Source: Bradyrhizobium sp. AUGA SZCCT0283 (GTDB lineage Bacteria; Pseudomonadota; Alphaproteobacteria; Rhizobiales; Xanthobacteraceae). From it: a DNA stretch of 64,000 nt. Below, piece after piece: positions 33,063-42,449 of the stretch. Location: positions 496,001 through 560,000 of the forward strand of contig NZ_JAFCLU010000001.1 of assembly GCF_018130385.1 (NCBI RefSeq), written 5' to 3'. The translations under genes were made by a program, and so were the position numbers. The notes under the pieces were generated by a model. It ran no database searches. It was not told the origin of the DNA and worked only from the letters and a program-made list of their open reading frames with translations. The stretch's first letter is position 1; every line of letters begins with the position of its first letter.

Positions 33063-34364
33063 ATGACCGACTTTTCCCCCCGTGAAATCGTCTCCGAACT
33101 CGACCGCTTCATTGTCGGCCAGGCCGACGCCAAACGCGCGGTATCGATCGCGCTGCGCAACCGCTGGCGGCGGCTGCAGCTCACCGGCTCGCTTCGCGAA
33201 GAGGTGCTGCCGAAAAACATCCTGATGATCGGGCCGACCGGCGTCGGCAAGACCGAGATCGCGCGGCGGCTGGCCAAGCTTGCCAACGCGCCCTTCATCA
33301 AGGTCGAAGCCACCAAGTTCACCGAGGTCGGCTATGTCGGCCGCGACGTCGAGCAGATCATCCGCGACCTCGTCGAGGTCGCGATCGTGCAGGTCCGCGA
33401 GCGCAAGCGCAAGGACGTGCAGGCCCGCGCGCAGCAGGCCGCCGAAGACCGCGTGCTGGATGCGCTGGTCGGACCGGCGTCGAGCCCCGCCACCCGCGAT
33501 TCCTTCCGCAAGAAGCTGCGCGCCGGCGAGCTTAACGACAAGGAAATCGAGATCGAGACGCAATCGTCCGCCGGCATGCCGATGTTCGAAATCCCGGGCA
33601 TGCCCGGCGCGCAGATGGGCGCGATTTCGATCGGCGATATCTTCGGAAAGATGGGCGGGCGAACCAAGACCCGCCGCCTGACGGTCGAAAGCTCGCACGA
33701 AATCCTCATTAACGAGGAATCCGACAAGCTGCTCGACAATGACCAGTTGGTGCTGGAAGCGATCAACGCGGTCGAGAACAACGGCATCGTGTTCCTCGAC
33801 GAGATCGACAAAATCTGCGTGCGCGACGGCCGTACTGGCGGCGATGTCTCGCGCGAAGGCGTGCAGCGCGACCTGCTGCCGCTGATCGAAGGCACCACGG
33901 TCTCGACCAAGCACGGCGCGGTCAAGACCGACCACGTCCTGTTCATCGCGTCCGGCGCGTTCCATATCGCAAAGCCCTCGGACCTGTTGCCGGAATTGCA
34001 GGGGCGGCTACCGATCCGCGTCGAGCTGGAAGCGCTGACGCGCGACGACATGCGCCGGATCCTGACCGAACCGGAGGCCTCGCTGATCAAGCAATATGTC
34101 GCGCTGCTGCAGACCGAAGGCGTGACGCTCGACATTACCGACGGCGCCATCGACGCGCTGGCCGACGTCGCAGTCGCCGTCAATTCGACGGTCGAGAACA
34201 TCGGCGCGCGGCGGCTGCAGACGGTGATGGAGCGGGTGCTCGACGAGATTTCGTTCGCCGCGCCGGACCGTCATGGCGAGACGATCAAGGTCGATGCCGA
34301 TTACGTGCAGAAACACGTCGGCGATCTCGCCAAGAACGCCGATTTGAGCCGGTTTATTCTGTAG
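33063..34364 (+). CDS. hslU: ATP-dependent protease ATPase subunit HslU
   Basis: AAA+ unfoldase partner of HslV. The 433-residue protein starts [20 protein letters not shown] and has Walker [15 protein letters not shown], Walker [12 protein letters not shown], and the C-terminal [19 protein letters not shown] plus ...DLSRFIL tail that docks into HslV. The ATG at 33063 gives the family N terminus; the frame is open seven codons upstream from a TTG. It is the last gene of the hslV set. Confidence 0.98.
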   Translation: MTDFSPREIVSELDRFIVGQADAKRAVSIALRNRWRRLQLTGSLREEVLPKNILMIGPTGVGKTEIARRLAKLANAPFIKVEATKFTEVGYVGRDVEQIIRDLVEVAIVQVRERKRKDVQARAQQAAEDRVLDALVGPASSPATRDSFRKKLRAGELNDKEIEIETQSSAGMPMFEIPGMPGAQMGAISIGDIFGKMGGRTKTRRLTVESSHEILINEESDKLLDNDQLVLEAINAVENNGIVFLDEIDKICVRDGRTGGDVSREGVQRDLLPLIEGTTVSTKHGAVKTDHVLFIASGAFHIAKPSDLLPELQGRLPIRVELEALTRDDMRRILTEPEASLIKQYVALLQTEGVTLDITDGAIDALADVAVAVNSTVENIGARRLQTVMERVLDEISFAAPDRHGETIKVDADYVQKHVGDLAKNADLSRFIL

Positions 34365-34372
34365 TGAATTTC

Positions 34373-34459
34373 GTAGCCCGGATGGAGCGTTAGCGAAATC
34401 CGGGAAAGGTGAATCCGCTTGCGGCAAGGCCGGATTGCGCTGCGCTCCATCCGGCTACG
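34373..34459. repeat. REP-like intergenic repeat
   Basis: Begins GTAGCCCGGATGGAGCG and ends GCGCTCCATCCGGCTACG; the two ends are nearly exact inverted copies and can form a hairpin. It lies directly after hslU and could protect or terminate the hslVU transcript. Repeats of this type occur widely in Bradyrhizobium and other proteobacteria. Confidence 0.75.
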
Positions 34460-34530
34460 CCCATGGCCACAAATCTTCATTGTGCCCTCAGGCTGGGGCC
34501 GCTATCCCGTCTGTAACGCCGGCCTGTGGT

Positions 34531-34570
34531 TATGGGTCCCGGCTCGCGCTATCGCTTAGCCGGGACGACG
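34531..34570. repeat. Short GGTCCCGGCT/AGCCGGGAC repeat
   Basis: TATGGGTCCCGGCTCGCGC followed by TTAGCCGGGACGACG forms an inverted repeat ending exactly at the ATG of the downstream membrane protein gene. It resembles a common alphaproteobacterial intergenic palindrome. Its position at the start codon could influence translation initiation. Confidence 0.55.
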
Positions 34571-35701
34571 ATGAACCTGAATTTGCGGCTATGGGAAAAC
34601 CCCTGGCGCTTGATGCTTGCCGTCAATGCCGCCGTGCTGATCGGGATCTTCTGGCACAAGATCGCGCTGCCCCCTTACGTCCCCTACATCCATCTGCTGG
34701 TCGACTATCATTTCGGCTTCACCAAGCGCGCCCTGATCGGTGCGATCGTCTCGCTGTTTACGGCCAAGGTGCCGGTGTGGCTGGTGTTTGCGCTCAGCGG
34801 CATGGTGTGGCTGGTGACGGCCGGTCTATTCGTCCAGTTATTCCGCCGAACGTTCGGTTTTGATCAAAGGCATTTGCCGCTGTTCGTGTTCATGGCGGCC
34901 TCGCCGTTTTTCCTGAAAAATTTCATGCACACGCTCGGGCATTTCGACATCTACGGATGCCTGTTGGCGATCTGCCTGCTGCTGATTCCGGCGCGCTCGC
35001 TTGCCTATGTGATGCTTGCCGCGATGTTCTCGATCGTGCTCGTTCTGATCCACCATATTCATCTCCTGATGTATGTGCCGACGATCGCCGCCATCGTGGC
35101 GTTGCGCCATTATCTTGTTCACGGAACCAGCCGGCAGAACGTCGCCGTCGGCATTGCATCGCTCGGAGCGGTGGGTGCGCTTTTCGTTGCCGCGCAGTTC
35201 TACGGTACCGTTCCAGTGCCGGAGGCGGAATTTGTCGCGCATCTGCACGGCCGGATGGCCGACCCGTCGCAAACGAACCTGCTGAGCTTCGGATACATCT
35301 GGTACCAGCCGCTCTCGAAGGAAATTTGGGATACTTGGGCTCGCCTGCCGCACAACCTGCTCGGCGTGCCGGTGTTTGCGCTACTGATCTGGCTGCACAC
35401 GCCGGTGTGGCGATATTTTCGCAATCTGGTCGCCGCACTTTCCGTTGACGCCCATCGCCGCATCATCACCGCCGCGGTCATCATGGTCAGCCTCGGCTAT
35501 CTCGTCATGTTTGCGATCGTGTTCGATTATTCCCGCTGGATTTCGAATTGGGCGGTGTGCCTGTTCCTGATCCTGCATGCGGTGAAGGCGCTGCCGGCTT
35601 CAAAGGAAGTCGAGCTGATTTCGGCGGCTGACCGGAAGACCACGGTGCTCGGCTGGATCGTGACGCTGATCCCGCGCGTCGGGATCGTGCGGCCATTTTA
35701 A
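34571..35701 (+). CDS. Polytopic membrane protein of unknown function
   Basis: About 376 residues with eight or more hydrophobic segments, for example LMLAVNAAVLIGIFW, ALIGAIVSLFTAKVPVWLVF, YVMLAAMFSIVLVLIHHIHL, TIAAIVALRHYL and ITAAVIMVSLGYLVMFAIVF. No catalytic motif is recognised; an acyl- or glycosyl-transferring integral membrane enzyme is possible but unsupported. The ATG at 34571 directly follows an inverted repeat. It is convergent with the smr gene, with stops only four bases apart or overlapping. Confidence 0.72.
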   Translation: MNLNLRLWENPWRLMLAVNAAVLIGIFWHKIALPPYVPYIHLLVDYHFGFTKRALIGAIVSLFTAKVPVWLVFALSGMVWLVTAGLFVQLFRRTFGFDQRHLPLFVFMAASPFFLKNFMHTLGHFDIYGCLLAICLLLIPARSLAYVMLAAMFSIVLVLIHHIHLLMYVPTIAAIVALRHYLVHGTSRQNVAVGIASLGAVGALFVAAQFYGTVPVPEAEFVAHLHGRMADPSQTNLLSFGYIWYQPLSKEIWDTWARLPHNLLGVPVFALLIWLHTPVWRYFRNLVAALSVDAHRRIITAAVIMVSLGYLVMFAIVFDYSRWISNWAVCLFLILHAVKALPASKEVELISAADRKTTVLGWIVTLIPRVGIVRPF

Positions 35702-36294
35702 AGTCGCGCCCGCCGCACCCGGACGTACAGGGCGCCCTCGCCGCCATGGCCGGTATGCGCTTCCTCGAAACCGACCACCAGAGCGCGGAATTCCGGCAGG
35801 CCGAGCCATTGCGGCACCTGACGGCGCAACACGCCGCGCTCGGACTCAGCGCCGATCTTGCCCTTGCCCGTGATGATGAGCACGAAGGTCAGCCCGTCAT
35901 GATGGGCGCGCTGCAGGAAGCCGAACAGCGCGCGATGCGCGCGCGTCTGCGTCATGCCGTGCAGGTCGAGCCGGGCATCGATCTCCTTGCGCCCGCGCGA
36001 GAGATGCGAGCGCTCGCGGCGGCCGATCGGCGCCAGCGGCGGCGGCTCCGGTTTTGAGGGAGCAACGATTCGCGCCGGCGCGACGTGCTTCGGCGAAGCG
36101 GCGGGTTTCGGCGCGACTTTGCTATCGGCTTCCGTCGAGGCGACCGACGGCTTCGAAGCGCGAGGCCGCTTGCGCAACGGCTTGACCTGCTTGGCGACGC
36201 TCTCCCACAGCGCGCGGTCCTCTTCGCTCAGGCCGCGCTTGCGTCGCGGCGGCTCCGGCAATTCGGGAATCAAATCAGGCCGCCGGCGTTTCAT
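35698..36294 (-). CDS. Smr/MutS2-type domain protein
   Basis: A 198-residue protein: a basic, low-complexity N-terminal half (KRRRPDLIPELPEPPRRKRG, then Lys/Pro/Ala-rich) and a C-terminal Smr domain with the signatures DARLDLHGMTQTRAH, IITGKG and HGGEGALYVRVRR. Smr domains act as nucleases or bind nucleic acid, in some cases on collided ribosomes. Its ATG overlaps the mltA stop (ATGA), so it is coupled to mltA. Confidence 0.93.
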   Translation of the reverse strand: MKRRRPDLIPELPEPPRRKRGLSEEDRALWESVAKQVKPLRKRPRASKPSVASTEADSKVAPKPAASPKHVAPARIVAPSKPEPPPLAPIGRRERSHLSRGRKEIDARLDLHGMTQTRAHRALFGFLQRAHHDGLTFVLIITGKGKIGAESERGVLRRQVPQWLGLPEFRALVVGFEEAHTGHGGEGALYVRVRRARL

Positions 36295-37874
36295 CGACGA
36301 TGTCGATATCGGTGCAGGTGACGCTGATGCGGCTTTACGGAGACCGCTTCAACCTTGGGCCGCGGCTCGGGAAGCGGCACCGGCTTCGCCACGGGCGCCT
36401 GGATAGCCGCGGTTTGCGAAGGCCCGGCTGCGGGCGGTGCCGCCGCCGCCGACGGCCTGGTGTTGGTCGCCGAGGTCACCTCCGGCGGCTTCGCGGCGTT
36501 CTTCTGGTCCTTCAACGGATCGGCTTGCGGGAACAGTTTTGCGATCGTCTCCGACGGCCGGGCGTCGGGCACCGGCATCTTGCGGCCGCGCGCGAGCGGA
36601 TCGAGGCTCTTCGGTACCAGGATCACGAAGCGCGCATTGTGACGGAGGCGGCCGGCAACCTTACCGGCTTCGAGACCGGCGCCGAAATAGAGATCGGCGC
36701 GCGCGGGACCGACGATGGCGGAGCCGGTGTCCTGCGCAATCATCAGACGGCGGAACGGCGTCTTCGATACCGCCGATTCGATCGGCAGCTCGCCCTCGAT
36801 GAAGAACGGCGTGCCATAGACATGCAGCGATTTGTCGACCGCGATCGAGCGGCCCGGCGTCAACGGCACGCCCTGGGCGCCGACCGCCTCGTCCTTGTCG
36901 GCAAGCTGCACCTCGCGGAAGAAGACGTAGGACTTGTTCTGCCGCCGCAGCTCGTCGGCCTCATTGGGATTCTCTTTCATCCACTCCCGGATCTTCTGCA
37001 TCGACATCTGATCCTTGGGGACGATGTTGCGCTCGATCAGGATGCGGCCGACCGCCGTATAGGGATAGCCATTATGGGCATCGTAATTGATACGAACGGT
37101 CGAGCCGTCGTCGAGGCTGACCCGCGCCGAACCCTGGATCTGCGAGAACAGCAGGTCGGTCTGTTCCTTCAGCCAGCAGATTTCGAGCCCGCGGCCGGCA
37201 ATCGCGCCATCCTCGATCTCGGCGCGATCGTAATACGGCACCAGCTTGCGGCGGCCGATCTTGCGGAATACCTGGCCCTTGTTGGGCAGACCGGCCGAAC
37301 TCTGGGTGGTGCCGCGGACGAACAGATTGGACGGCCGGCGATAGACCGGCACCTTGTAGACCTCGTTCTCCGTCCGCGAGCCGTCGACGATGGGTTCGTA
37401 ATAGCCGGTGACAAAACCCTCGCCTTCGCCAAGCCGCGAAATGCGCAAGGGGAGAAAATGCGCCTCGAAGAAAGCTTTTGCCTTCAGGCCGTCGGACAGT
37501 TCGAGGCCTCTCGCGATCTGGCAGGGATCGCGCAGCGAGGTGCCGAGCGCCTTCGGATCGGCCGGCAGCGTTCGTTGCGCCGATATCGGCCTGCAGCTCA
37601 CGCGAAACGCCTTGTAGGCGGCGAGATGATCGTCCTCGCTCCAGCCCGCGATCTCGGACCAGGCGACCGGCGCATACTGGCCGCCGCTAATCTGAAACGG
37701 GAATTCAAGCTGTGGATATGGCAGGTGACGGACGGACGGCGGATGCGAAGGCTTTTGCGAGCGCGCATGACGTGCCGCAACGGCATCCAGCGGAGCCAGC
37801 GAACACGCCAAAGCGATCACGCCAAACGCGAGCCTCGCAAGGCGTCGCGCCTCAGGCAGCGCTTCCGGTGCCAA
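36291..37874 (-). CDS. mltA: Membrane-bound lytic murein transglycosylase A (MltA) with 3D domain
   Basis: Cleaves glycan strands of peptidoglycan. Key parts are FVTGYYEPIVDGSR, KLVPYYDRAEIEDGAIAGRGLEI, and the 3D domain MIAQDTGSAIVGPARADLYFG with its catalytic aspartates. The C terminus is a Pro/Ala-rich tail. The frame is open to 37967, overlapping the upstream Tim44 gene by more than 100 bases; the TTG at 37874 is proposed because it gives MAPEALPEARRLARLAFG and a signal peptide core (FGVIALACSLAPL) with only a 23-base overlap. The start remains uncertain. Confidence 0.9.
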   Translation of the reverse strand: MAPEALPEARRLARLAFGVIALACSLAPLDAVAARHARSQKPSHPPSVRHLPYPQLEFPFQISGGQYAPVAWSEIAGWSEDDHLAAYKAFRVSCRPISAQRTLPADPKALGTSLRDPCQIARGLELSDGLKAKAFFEAHFLPLRISRLGEGEGFVTGYYEPIVDGSRTENEVYKVPVYRRPSNLFVRGTTQSSAGLPNKGQVFRKIGRRKLVPYYDRAEIEDGAIAGRGLEICWLKEQTDLLFSQIQGSARVSLDDGSTVRINYDAHNGYPYTAVGRILIERNIVPKDQMSMQKIREWMKENPNEADELRRQNKSYVFFREVQLADKDEAVGAQGVPLTPGRSIAVDKSLHVYGTPFFIEGELPIESAVSKTPFRRLMIAQDTGSAIVGPARADLYFGAGLEAGKVAGRLRHNARFVILVPKSLDPLARGRKMPVPDARPSETIAKLFPQADPLKDQKNAAKPPEVTSATNTRPSAAAAPPAAGPSQTAAIQAPVAKPVPLPEPRPKVEAVSVKPHQRHLHRYRHRR

Positions 37875-38556
37875 CCAGCTTCCAGTTCGGATCGCGAGAG
37901 CTCGTGTCGCGGGCGAATGTCCAGACATCGGTGATATCGGCGACCTTATCGGGGTTGCCATCGACAATGGCGCCGGTCTTGTCGCGGGTGACCGAGATCA
38001 TCTGCGACACGAAACGAACCGTCAGCTGCGCCGACCGGTCGCGGGCGTCCGCACTCACCAGTTCGGCCTTGTCGATTGAAACAAACCGCGTTTCGGTTTT
38101 CTGCTCGTGTTTCTCGCGATCCTTGATTACAGCATCGAAGCTGTCATAGACCTCGCTCGACAGGAGATCCTTCAGCGCGCGGCGGTCGCCATTGGCGAAG
38201 GCCAGCACGATCATCTCGTAGGCGCTGCGGGCGCCGGAGATGAAATGCCGCGGATCGAACGAGGAGTCCTGGGCGACAATGGCATCAAGGCCTGTGGCGA
38301 GCGGCGTACCCGGCTCGGCAATGCCCTTCCAGCGGTCGGCCGGCGCGACATCGGCGCTCGGCGCCAGTGGCGCCTGGTCGATCACCGCACCCGGCATCGG
38401 AACGACATTATTGTTGTCCTGCGTACGCTGCACGACGTTGGGCGCGGCGCGATCGTAGGGCGGCCGTTCGCTTCCGGTGCGCTGTCCAAGGACGCTACGC
38501 AGGCGCAGGAAGATAAAGACCGCCAGCGCCAGGAAGATGATGGTGTAAATATCCAC
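37852..38556 (-). CDS. Tim44/TimA-like domain inner-membrane protein
   Basis: A 234-residue protein with an N-terminal membrane anchor (MDIYTIIFLALAVFIFLRLRSVLGQRTG), a disordered linker and a C-terminal Tim44-like domain (DPRHFISGARSAYEMIVLAFANGDRRALKDLL and WTFARDTSSRDPNWKLVGT). The GTG at 38556 is chosen since it begins the conserved anchor. Bacterial Tim44-like proteins are linked to the membrane but have no settled role. It is next to mltA and opposite secB, the usual alphaproteobacterial order. Confidence 0.92.
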   Translation of the reverse strand: MDIYTIIFLALAVFIFLRLRSVLGQRTGSERPPYDRAAPNVVQRTQDNNNVVPMPGAVIDQAPLAPSADVAPADRWKGIAEPGTPLATGLDAIVAQDSSFDPRHFISGARSAYEMIVLAFANGDRRALKDLLSSEVYDSFDAVIKDREKHEQKTETRFVSIDKAELVSADARDRSAQLTVRFVSQMISVTRDKTGAIVDGNPDKVADITDVWTFARDTSSRDPNWKLVGTGSAA

Positions 38557-38995
38557 GTCGTATTCGCTTTCTGGTTCTAACGCCGGCAACGGGCCCGGCG
38601 GTCGAGCGTTCCCTGATAAGAAGCTCTCTTACGAGTTTTCCCTGGGAACGGCAGAGATTACATCATCGATTGAGACTGCAGCATGTAGGCATGAAACTAC
38701 GCCCGGCCAATGGCGCGTTTTGGCGCGGGTGAATTGTAGCGCGTTTTGGGGGCGAGGGGAAACCCGATCGTGTCCGGAAATCACGCATATTCAATTATTT
38801 AGGGCACGTATTGGGCGGCCGGCAGGGCCCATTAGGCATATCTGCCACATTTCGCCGAGGGTCCAGTCGGCCGGTCCGTCGTCCTTGTGGAACGAGGCGG
38901 GGCTATGATAGCCACTCGCCCGGAAAAGGCATCCCGCCCATCGAGCGAATTCAGACGAAAACGGGCTCCGCTCGCCAGCTTCAGGAGAGAGTTTC
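38557..38995. other. Divergent intergenic region tim44-secB
   Basis: About 440 bases with no gene that I can support. It must contain both divergent promoters. A short near-duplicate GCGCGTTTTGG occurs at about 38711 and 38740, and an AT-rich stretch (ATTCAATTATTTAG, near 38789-38802) stands out. A Shine-Dalgarno AGGAGAG lies at 38982-38988 ahead of secB. Confidence 0.5.
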
Positions 38996-39484
38996 ATGAC
39001 CAACGGCAACGGCGCACCTCCCGAACAGGCCCCTCCCCAGCTCAACGTGCTGGCCCAGTACACCAAGGATCTGTCGTTCGAAAATCCGAACGCCCCCTCC
39101 TCCCTGGCGCCGCAGCAGCAGCAGCCGGCGATCAACATCCAGATCAACGTTTCCGCGAACAATCTCTCGGAAAACGAGTTCGAAGTGACGCTTTCGATCG
39201 AGGGCAAGGCTGAAAACGCCGACAAGGTGATGTTCAGCTTCGAACTGGCCTATGCCGGCGTGTTCCGCATCGTCAATGTGCCGAAGGAAAACCTGCATCC
39301 GCTGGTCATGATCGAATGCCCGCGGTTGTTGTTCCCGTTCGCGCGCGAAATCATCGCGACCTCGGTGCGCGACGGCGGTTTCCCGCCGCTGATGCTCGAT
39401 CCCGTCGATTTCGTCGGCCTGTACCGCCAGAACATGGAGCGGCAGGCCGCGGCACAGGCCGCTTCCGGCGCAAAGCCAAGCTAA
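38996..39484 (+). CDS. secB: Protein-export chaperone SecB
   Basis: Tetrameric chaperone that keeps preproteins unfolded for SecA. The 162-residue protein contains [40 protein letters not shown] and [36 protein letters not shown], all typical for SecB. AGGAGAG precedes the ATG by seven bases. It is the only rightward gene in a leftward block and is convergent with dnaQ. Confidence 0.97.
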   Translation: MTNGNGAPPEQAPPQLNVLAQYTKDLSFENPNAPSSLAPQQQQPAINIQINVSANNLSENEFEVTLSIEGKAENADKVMFSFELAYAGVFRIVNVPKENLHPLVMIECPRLLFPFAREIIATSVRDGGFPPLMLDPVDFVGLYRQNMERQAAAQAASGAKPS

Positions 39485-39629
39485 AGCAAGCGAACACAGG
39501 GCGCAGACTCCAAATCGTGAAAACAACCCCATACAAAGTAGAATGGGGCCTGGCTTGCAGCATTCACGCCGCTGGTGTCGGGGAAACGAGAGGGTCCGCC
39601 TTCACGGCCCGACATGAGCCTGGCCTGCG

Positions 39630-40331
39630 CTAGCTAGCCGCCGGCAGAAAATCGTTCCAGATTGGCTTGTCGCCCAAAGTGGCGATGAAGGCGCGATGGG
39701 CCTCGCGGTCGGCATCGGTGATTCGCGGCGCCAGCGGCACCTCGCGCTGGCGCCGGGGCGTTTCGCCAAATCCGTTGCTGACGGTGACGCGGGTTTCTGA
39801 CGCCAGGATCAGTTGCGACTGCCGCGCCCCGATCAGGTCGATATAGACTTCGGCCAACAGTTCGGCGTCGAGCAGCGCGCCGTGCTTGGTGCGGCGGGAA
39901 TTGTCGATCGCATAGCGCGAGCAGAGATCGTCCAGCCGGTTCGACACGCCGGGATGCTTGCGGCGCGCCAACAACAATGTGTCGACCAGGCGATCGCGCG
40001 AAATCGCCTGCCGCTTGATGCGGTCGAGTTCGGCATTGATGAAGCTGATGTCGAACGAGGCGTTGTGGATGACGAGCGGCGCATCGCCGATGAATTCGAG
40101 GAACTCCTCGACCACTTCCGTGAACAGCGGCTTGCTGGAAAGGAACTCGCTGGACAGGCCATGCACGGCAAACGCTTCCGCCGGCATTTCGCGCTCGGGA
40201 TTGATGTAGCGGTGGAAGGTCTGCCCCGTCGGCATCCGGTTGTAGATCTCGATGCAGCCGATCTCGACCAGCCGGTCGCCGCGCAGCGGATCGAGGCCAG
40301 TGGTTTCGGTATCGAGAACGATTTCGCGCAT
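39630..40331 (-). CDS. dnaQ: DNA polymerase III epsilon subunit (3'-5' proofreading exonuclease)
   Basis: The 233-residue protein has all three exonuclease motifs: Exo I LDTETTGLDP with Asp7 and Glu9, Exo II VIHNASFDISFINAEL, and Exo III HGALLDAELLAEVY with the catalytic His and Asp. The C-terminal part should bind the alpha subunit. It follows coaE by 29 bases on the same strand, within the conserved ppsR-maf-coaE-dnaQ order near the putative origin. Confidence 0.97.
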   Translation of the reverse strand: MREIVLDTETTGLDPLRGDRLVEIGCIEIYNRMPTGQTFHRYINPEREMPAEAFAVHGLSSEFLSSKPLFTEVVEEFLEFIGDAPLVIHNASFDISFINAELDRIKRQAISRDRLVDTLLLARRKHPGVSNRLDDLCSRYAIDNSRRTKHGALLDAELLAEVYIDLIGARQSQLILASETRVTVSNGFGETPRRQREVPLAPRITDADREAHRAFIATLGDKPIWNDFLPAAS

Positions 40332-40360
40332 GGATTTCAGGGACCGGAGCTTAAGGCGAA

Positions 40361-40960
40361 TCAGGTTCGCCGCTGCGGCATCTTAACGACCTCGGCCAGA
40401 ATGTCGCGGATGGCCGTGCGCACCGGGTCCAGTCCGTGCGATGTATCCACCACGAAATCCGCGCGTTTGCGCTTTTCGGCATCGGGCAATTGCCGCACCA
40501 GAATGGCGTCGAGCGCCTCTGATGTCATGGTACCGCGCGCCAGGATTCGCTCGCGCTGTGCTTCCGGCGAGGTCGTGACCACGACCACGGCATCGACGCG
40601 CTTCTCGCCGCCGGTCTCGAACAATAGCGGGATATCCATCACTACGACCGGCGCGCCGGACCGTTCGGCTTCTTCGAGGAATTTTTGGCGGGACGCGCCG
40701 AGCATCGGGTGAACGATCTGCTCGAGCTGCTTGATGGCCGCGGGATCATGGACCACTCTGGCGGATAGCTTGGCGCGATCAACCCTGCCATCGACGGTGG
40801 TGCCGGGAAATGCCGCTTCGATCGCGGGCGCCGCCTCGCCTTCATAGATTTTGTGGACGGCCGCATCGGCGTCGTAAACCGGCACGCCCGCCTCAGCGAA
40901 CAGCTTTGCGGTGGTGGATTTTCCCATCCCGATCGAGCCGGTCAGTCCGAGAATGCGCAT
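40361..40960 (-). CDS. coaE: Dephospho-CoA kinase CoaE
   Basis: Last step of coenzyme A synthesis. The 199-residue P-loop kinase starts [35 protein letters not shown] and has the later [25 protein letters not shown] segment. Length and motifs are standard. It lies 27 bases after the Maf gene; in several related genomes aroE stands in that place, but no aroE is present here. Confidence 0.97.
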   Translation of the reverse strand: MRILGLTGSIGMGKSTTAKLFAEAGVPVYDADAAVHKIYEGEAAPAIEAAFPGTTVDGRVDRAKLSARVVHDPAAIKQLEQIVHPMLGASRQKFLEEAERSGAPVVVMDIPLLFETGGEKRVDAVVVVTTSPEAQRERILARGTMTSEALDAILVRQLPDAEKRKRADFVVDTSHGLDPVRTAIRDILAEVVKMPQRRT

Positions 40961-40987
40961 CAGATCGCCGTTTCCAAAGTGATCATT

Positions 40988-41596
40988 CTAGACACTGAGC
41001 AGCCCCTCGCCGCGCAGGAACGCCAGCAGCGGCAACAGCGGCAGGCCGAGAATAGTGAAGTGGTCGCCCTCGATGCGTTCGAACAAATGCACGCCCAGCC
41101 CTTCGAGCTGATAGGCGCCGACGCTGGTCGTGACCGCCTCTCCGGCTTGGTCCAGATAGGCTTCGATCTCGCCTTCACCCAAGCGCCGCATGGTCATCCT
41201 GGCAATGCTGACATCGGCAAACACTATCTTGCTGTCGTGCGCAACGGCAACAGCCGAGTGAAGTTCATGCGTATTGCCAGCCAGCGTGCGCAATTGTTCT
41301 GCAGCCTGCGCCCGGCCGCCGGGTTTACTGAACAGCCGGTTTCCAAACGCCAGCGTCTGGTCGGCGCCGACGACATAGCGTGTGGGGCTTCTTGACGACA
41401 CAAACAGTGCCTTCTCGCGCGCCAGCAGGCCTGCAACTTCACTCGGCGCCGAAAGGCCGGAATCCTCCTGCACGGCGCGTTCGTCGATACGGGCGGGAAC
41501 GGCGTCGAATGGAATACCGGCATTGGCGAGCAGGACCTGCCGTGCCCGGCTCTGCGAAGCCAGAATCAGTCGATATTTTCCACGCCAGATGGTCAT
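40988..41596 (-). CDS. Maf family nucleotide pyrophosphatase
   Basis: A 202-residue Maf/HAM1-fold protein starting MTIWRGKYRLILASQSRARQ, with the substrate-binding VVGADQTLAFGNRLFSKPG and DQAGEAVTTSVGAYQLEGLG. Maf enzymes hydrolyse non-canonical nucleoside triphosphates such as modified pyrimidine nucleotides; which Maf class this is was not resolved. It is downstream of ppsR by 13 bases. Confidence 0.93.
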   Translation of the reverse strand: MTIWRGKYRLILASQSRARQVLLANAGIPFDAVPARIDERAVQEDSGLSAPSEVAGLLAREKALFVSSRSPTRYVVGADQTLAFGNRLFSKPGGRAQAAEQLRTLAGNTHELHSAVAVAHDSKIVFADVSIARMTMRRLGEGEIEAYLDQAGEAVTTSVGAYQLEGLGVHLFERIEGDHFTILGLPLLPLLAFLRGEGLLSV

Positions 41597-41609
41597 CGCG
41601 GGCGTTTCA

Positions 41610-42449
41610 TCATTCCAGTAATCGTTGCCGCTGGCGATCGGTGAACAGTTTCAGCACGGCCGCGGCGGTTTCCTCGATCGAGCGGCGCGTCACGTCGAGC
41701 TGCGCCCAACTAAATTTGGCACTCAGTTTCCGGGCGTAGGCGACTTCATCGGCCACCGCCTGACGATCGATGTAATCATCGTTGGGGGTATCGGCGCCCA
41801 TGCTCAGCAACCGGTTTTGCCGGACCTGGATCAATCGCTCCGGCGTCGCATGAAGGCTGACGACCAACGGCTTTTTCAACGTCTCCAGCTGGTGCGGCAG
41901 CGGAATGCCCGGCACCAGCGGTACGTTCGCGGTGCGGACGCCGCGGTTGGCGAGATAGATCGAGGTTGGCGTCTTCGATGTGCGGGACACGCCGACCAGA
42001 ACCACGTCGGCATCTTCCAGACCTTCGACGTGCTGGCCGTCGTCATGGATCATGGTGTAGTTCAAGGCGTCGATGCGCTTGAAATATTCCGCATTGAGAA
42101 CGTGCTGGGCGCCTACCCTGCCCGTCGTTGCTGCGCCCAGATACGCCTCGAACAATTGCATCACCGGTCCGATGATCGACAGGCTCGGGATGTTGATGTC
42201 CCTGCACTTGGCCTCCAGCCGGCCGACCAGATCCTTCTCCAGCAGCGTGAACAGCACGATGCCCGGCGCCTCCTCGATCTCGTCGAGCACGCGGTCGAGC
42301 TGCTTCTGGCTGCGCACCAGCGGATAGACATGTTCGACCGCGGTCACATTGGCGTATTGCGCGGCCACCGCGCGCGCCACCGTAATCAGCGTCTCGCCGG
42401 TCGAATCGGAGACCAGATGAAGATGAAAATAATTGCCGGTCGTGGGCAC
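41610..42449 (-). CDS. ppsR: Pyruvate phosphate dikinase (or PEP synthase) regulatory kinase/pyrophosphorylase
   Basis: A 279-residue DUF299 protein. [20 protein letters not shown] opens the fold and [21 protein letters not shown] is the P-loop-like signature used for ADP-dependent phosphorylation and Pi-dependent dephosphorylation of a threonine on PPDK or PEP synthase. The start is GTG at 42449. It is the first leftward gene beside the putative origin and heads ppsR-maf-coaE-dnaQ. Confidence 0.93.
   Translation of the reverse strand: MPTTGNYFHLHLVSDSTGETLITVARAVAAQYANVTAVEHVYPLVRSQKQLDRVLDEIEEAPGIVLFTLLEKDLVGRLEAKCRDINIPSLSIIGPVMQLFEAYLGAATTGRVGAQHVLNAEYFKRIDALNYTMIHDDGQHVEGLEDADVVLVGVSRTSKTPTSIYLANRGVRTANVPLVPGIPLPHQLETLKKPLVVSLHATPERLIQVRQNRLLSMGADTPNDDYIDRQAVADEVAYARKLSAKFSWAQLDVTRRSIEETAAAVLKLFTDRQRQRLLE

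Noticed and set aside
36300-37934. 544-codon plus-strand frame opposite mltA
   Set aside because: Shadow of mltA; low-complexity Arg/Gly/Asp-rich translation.
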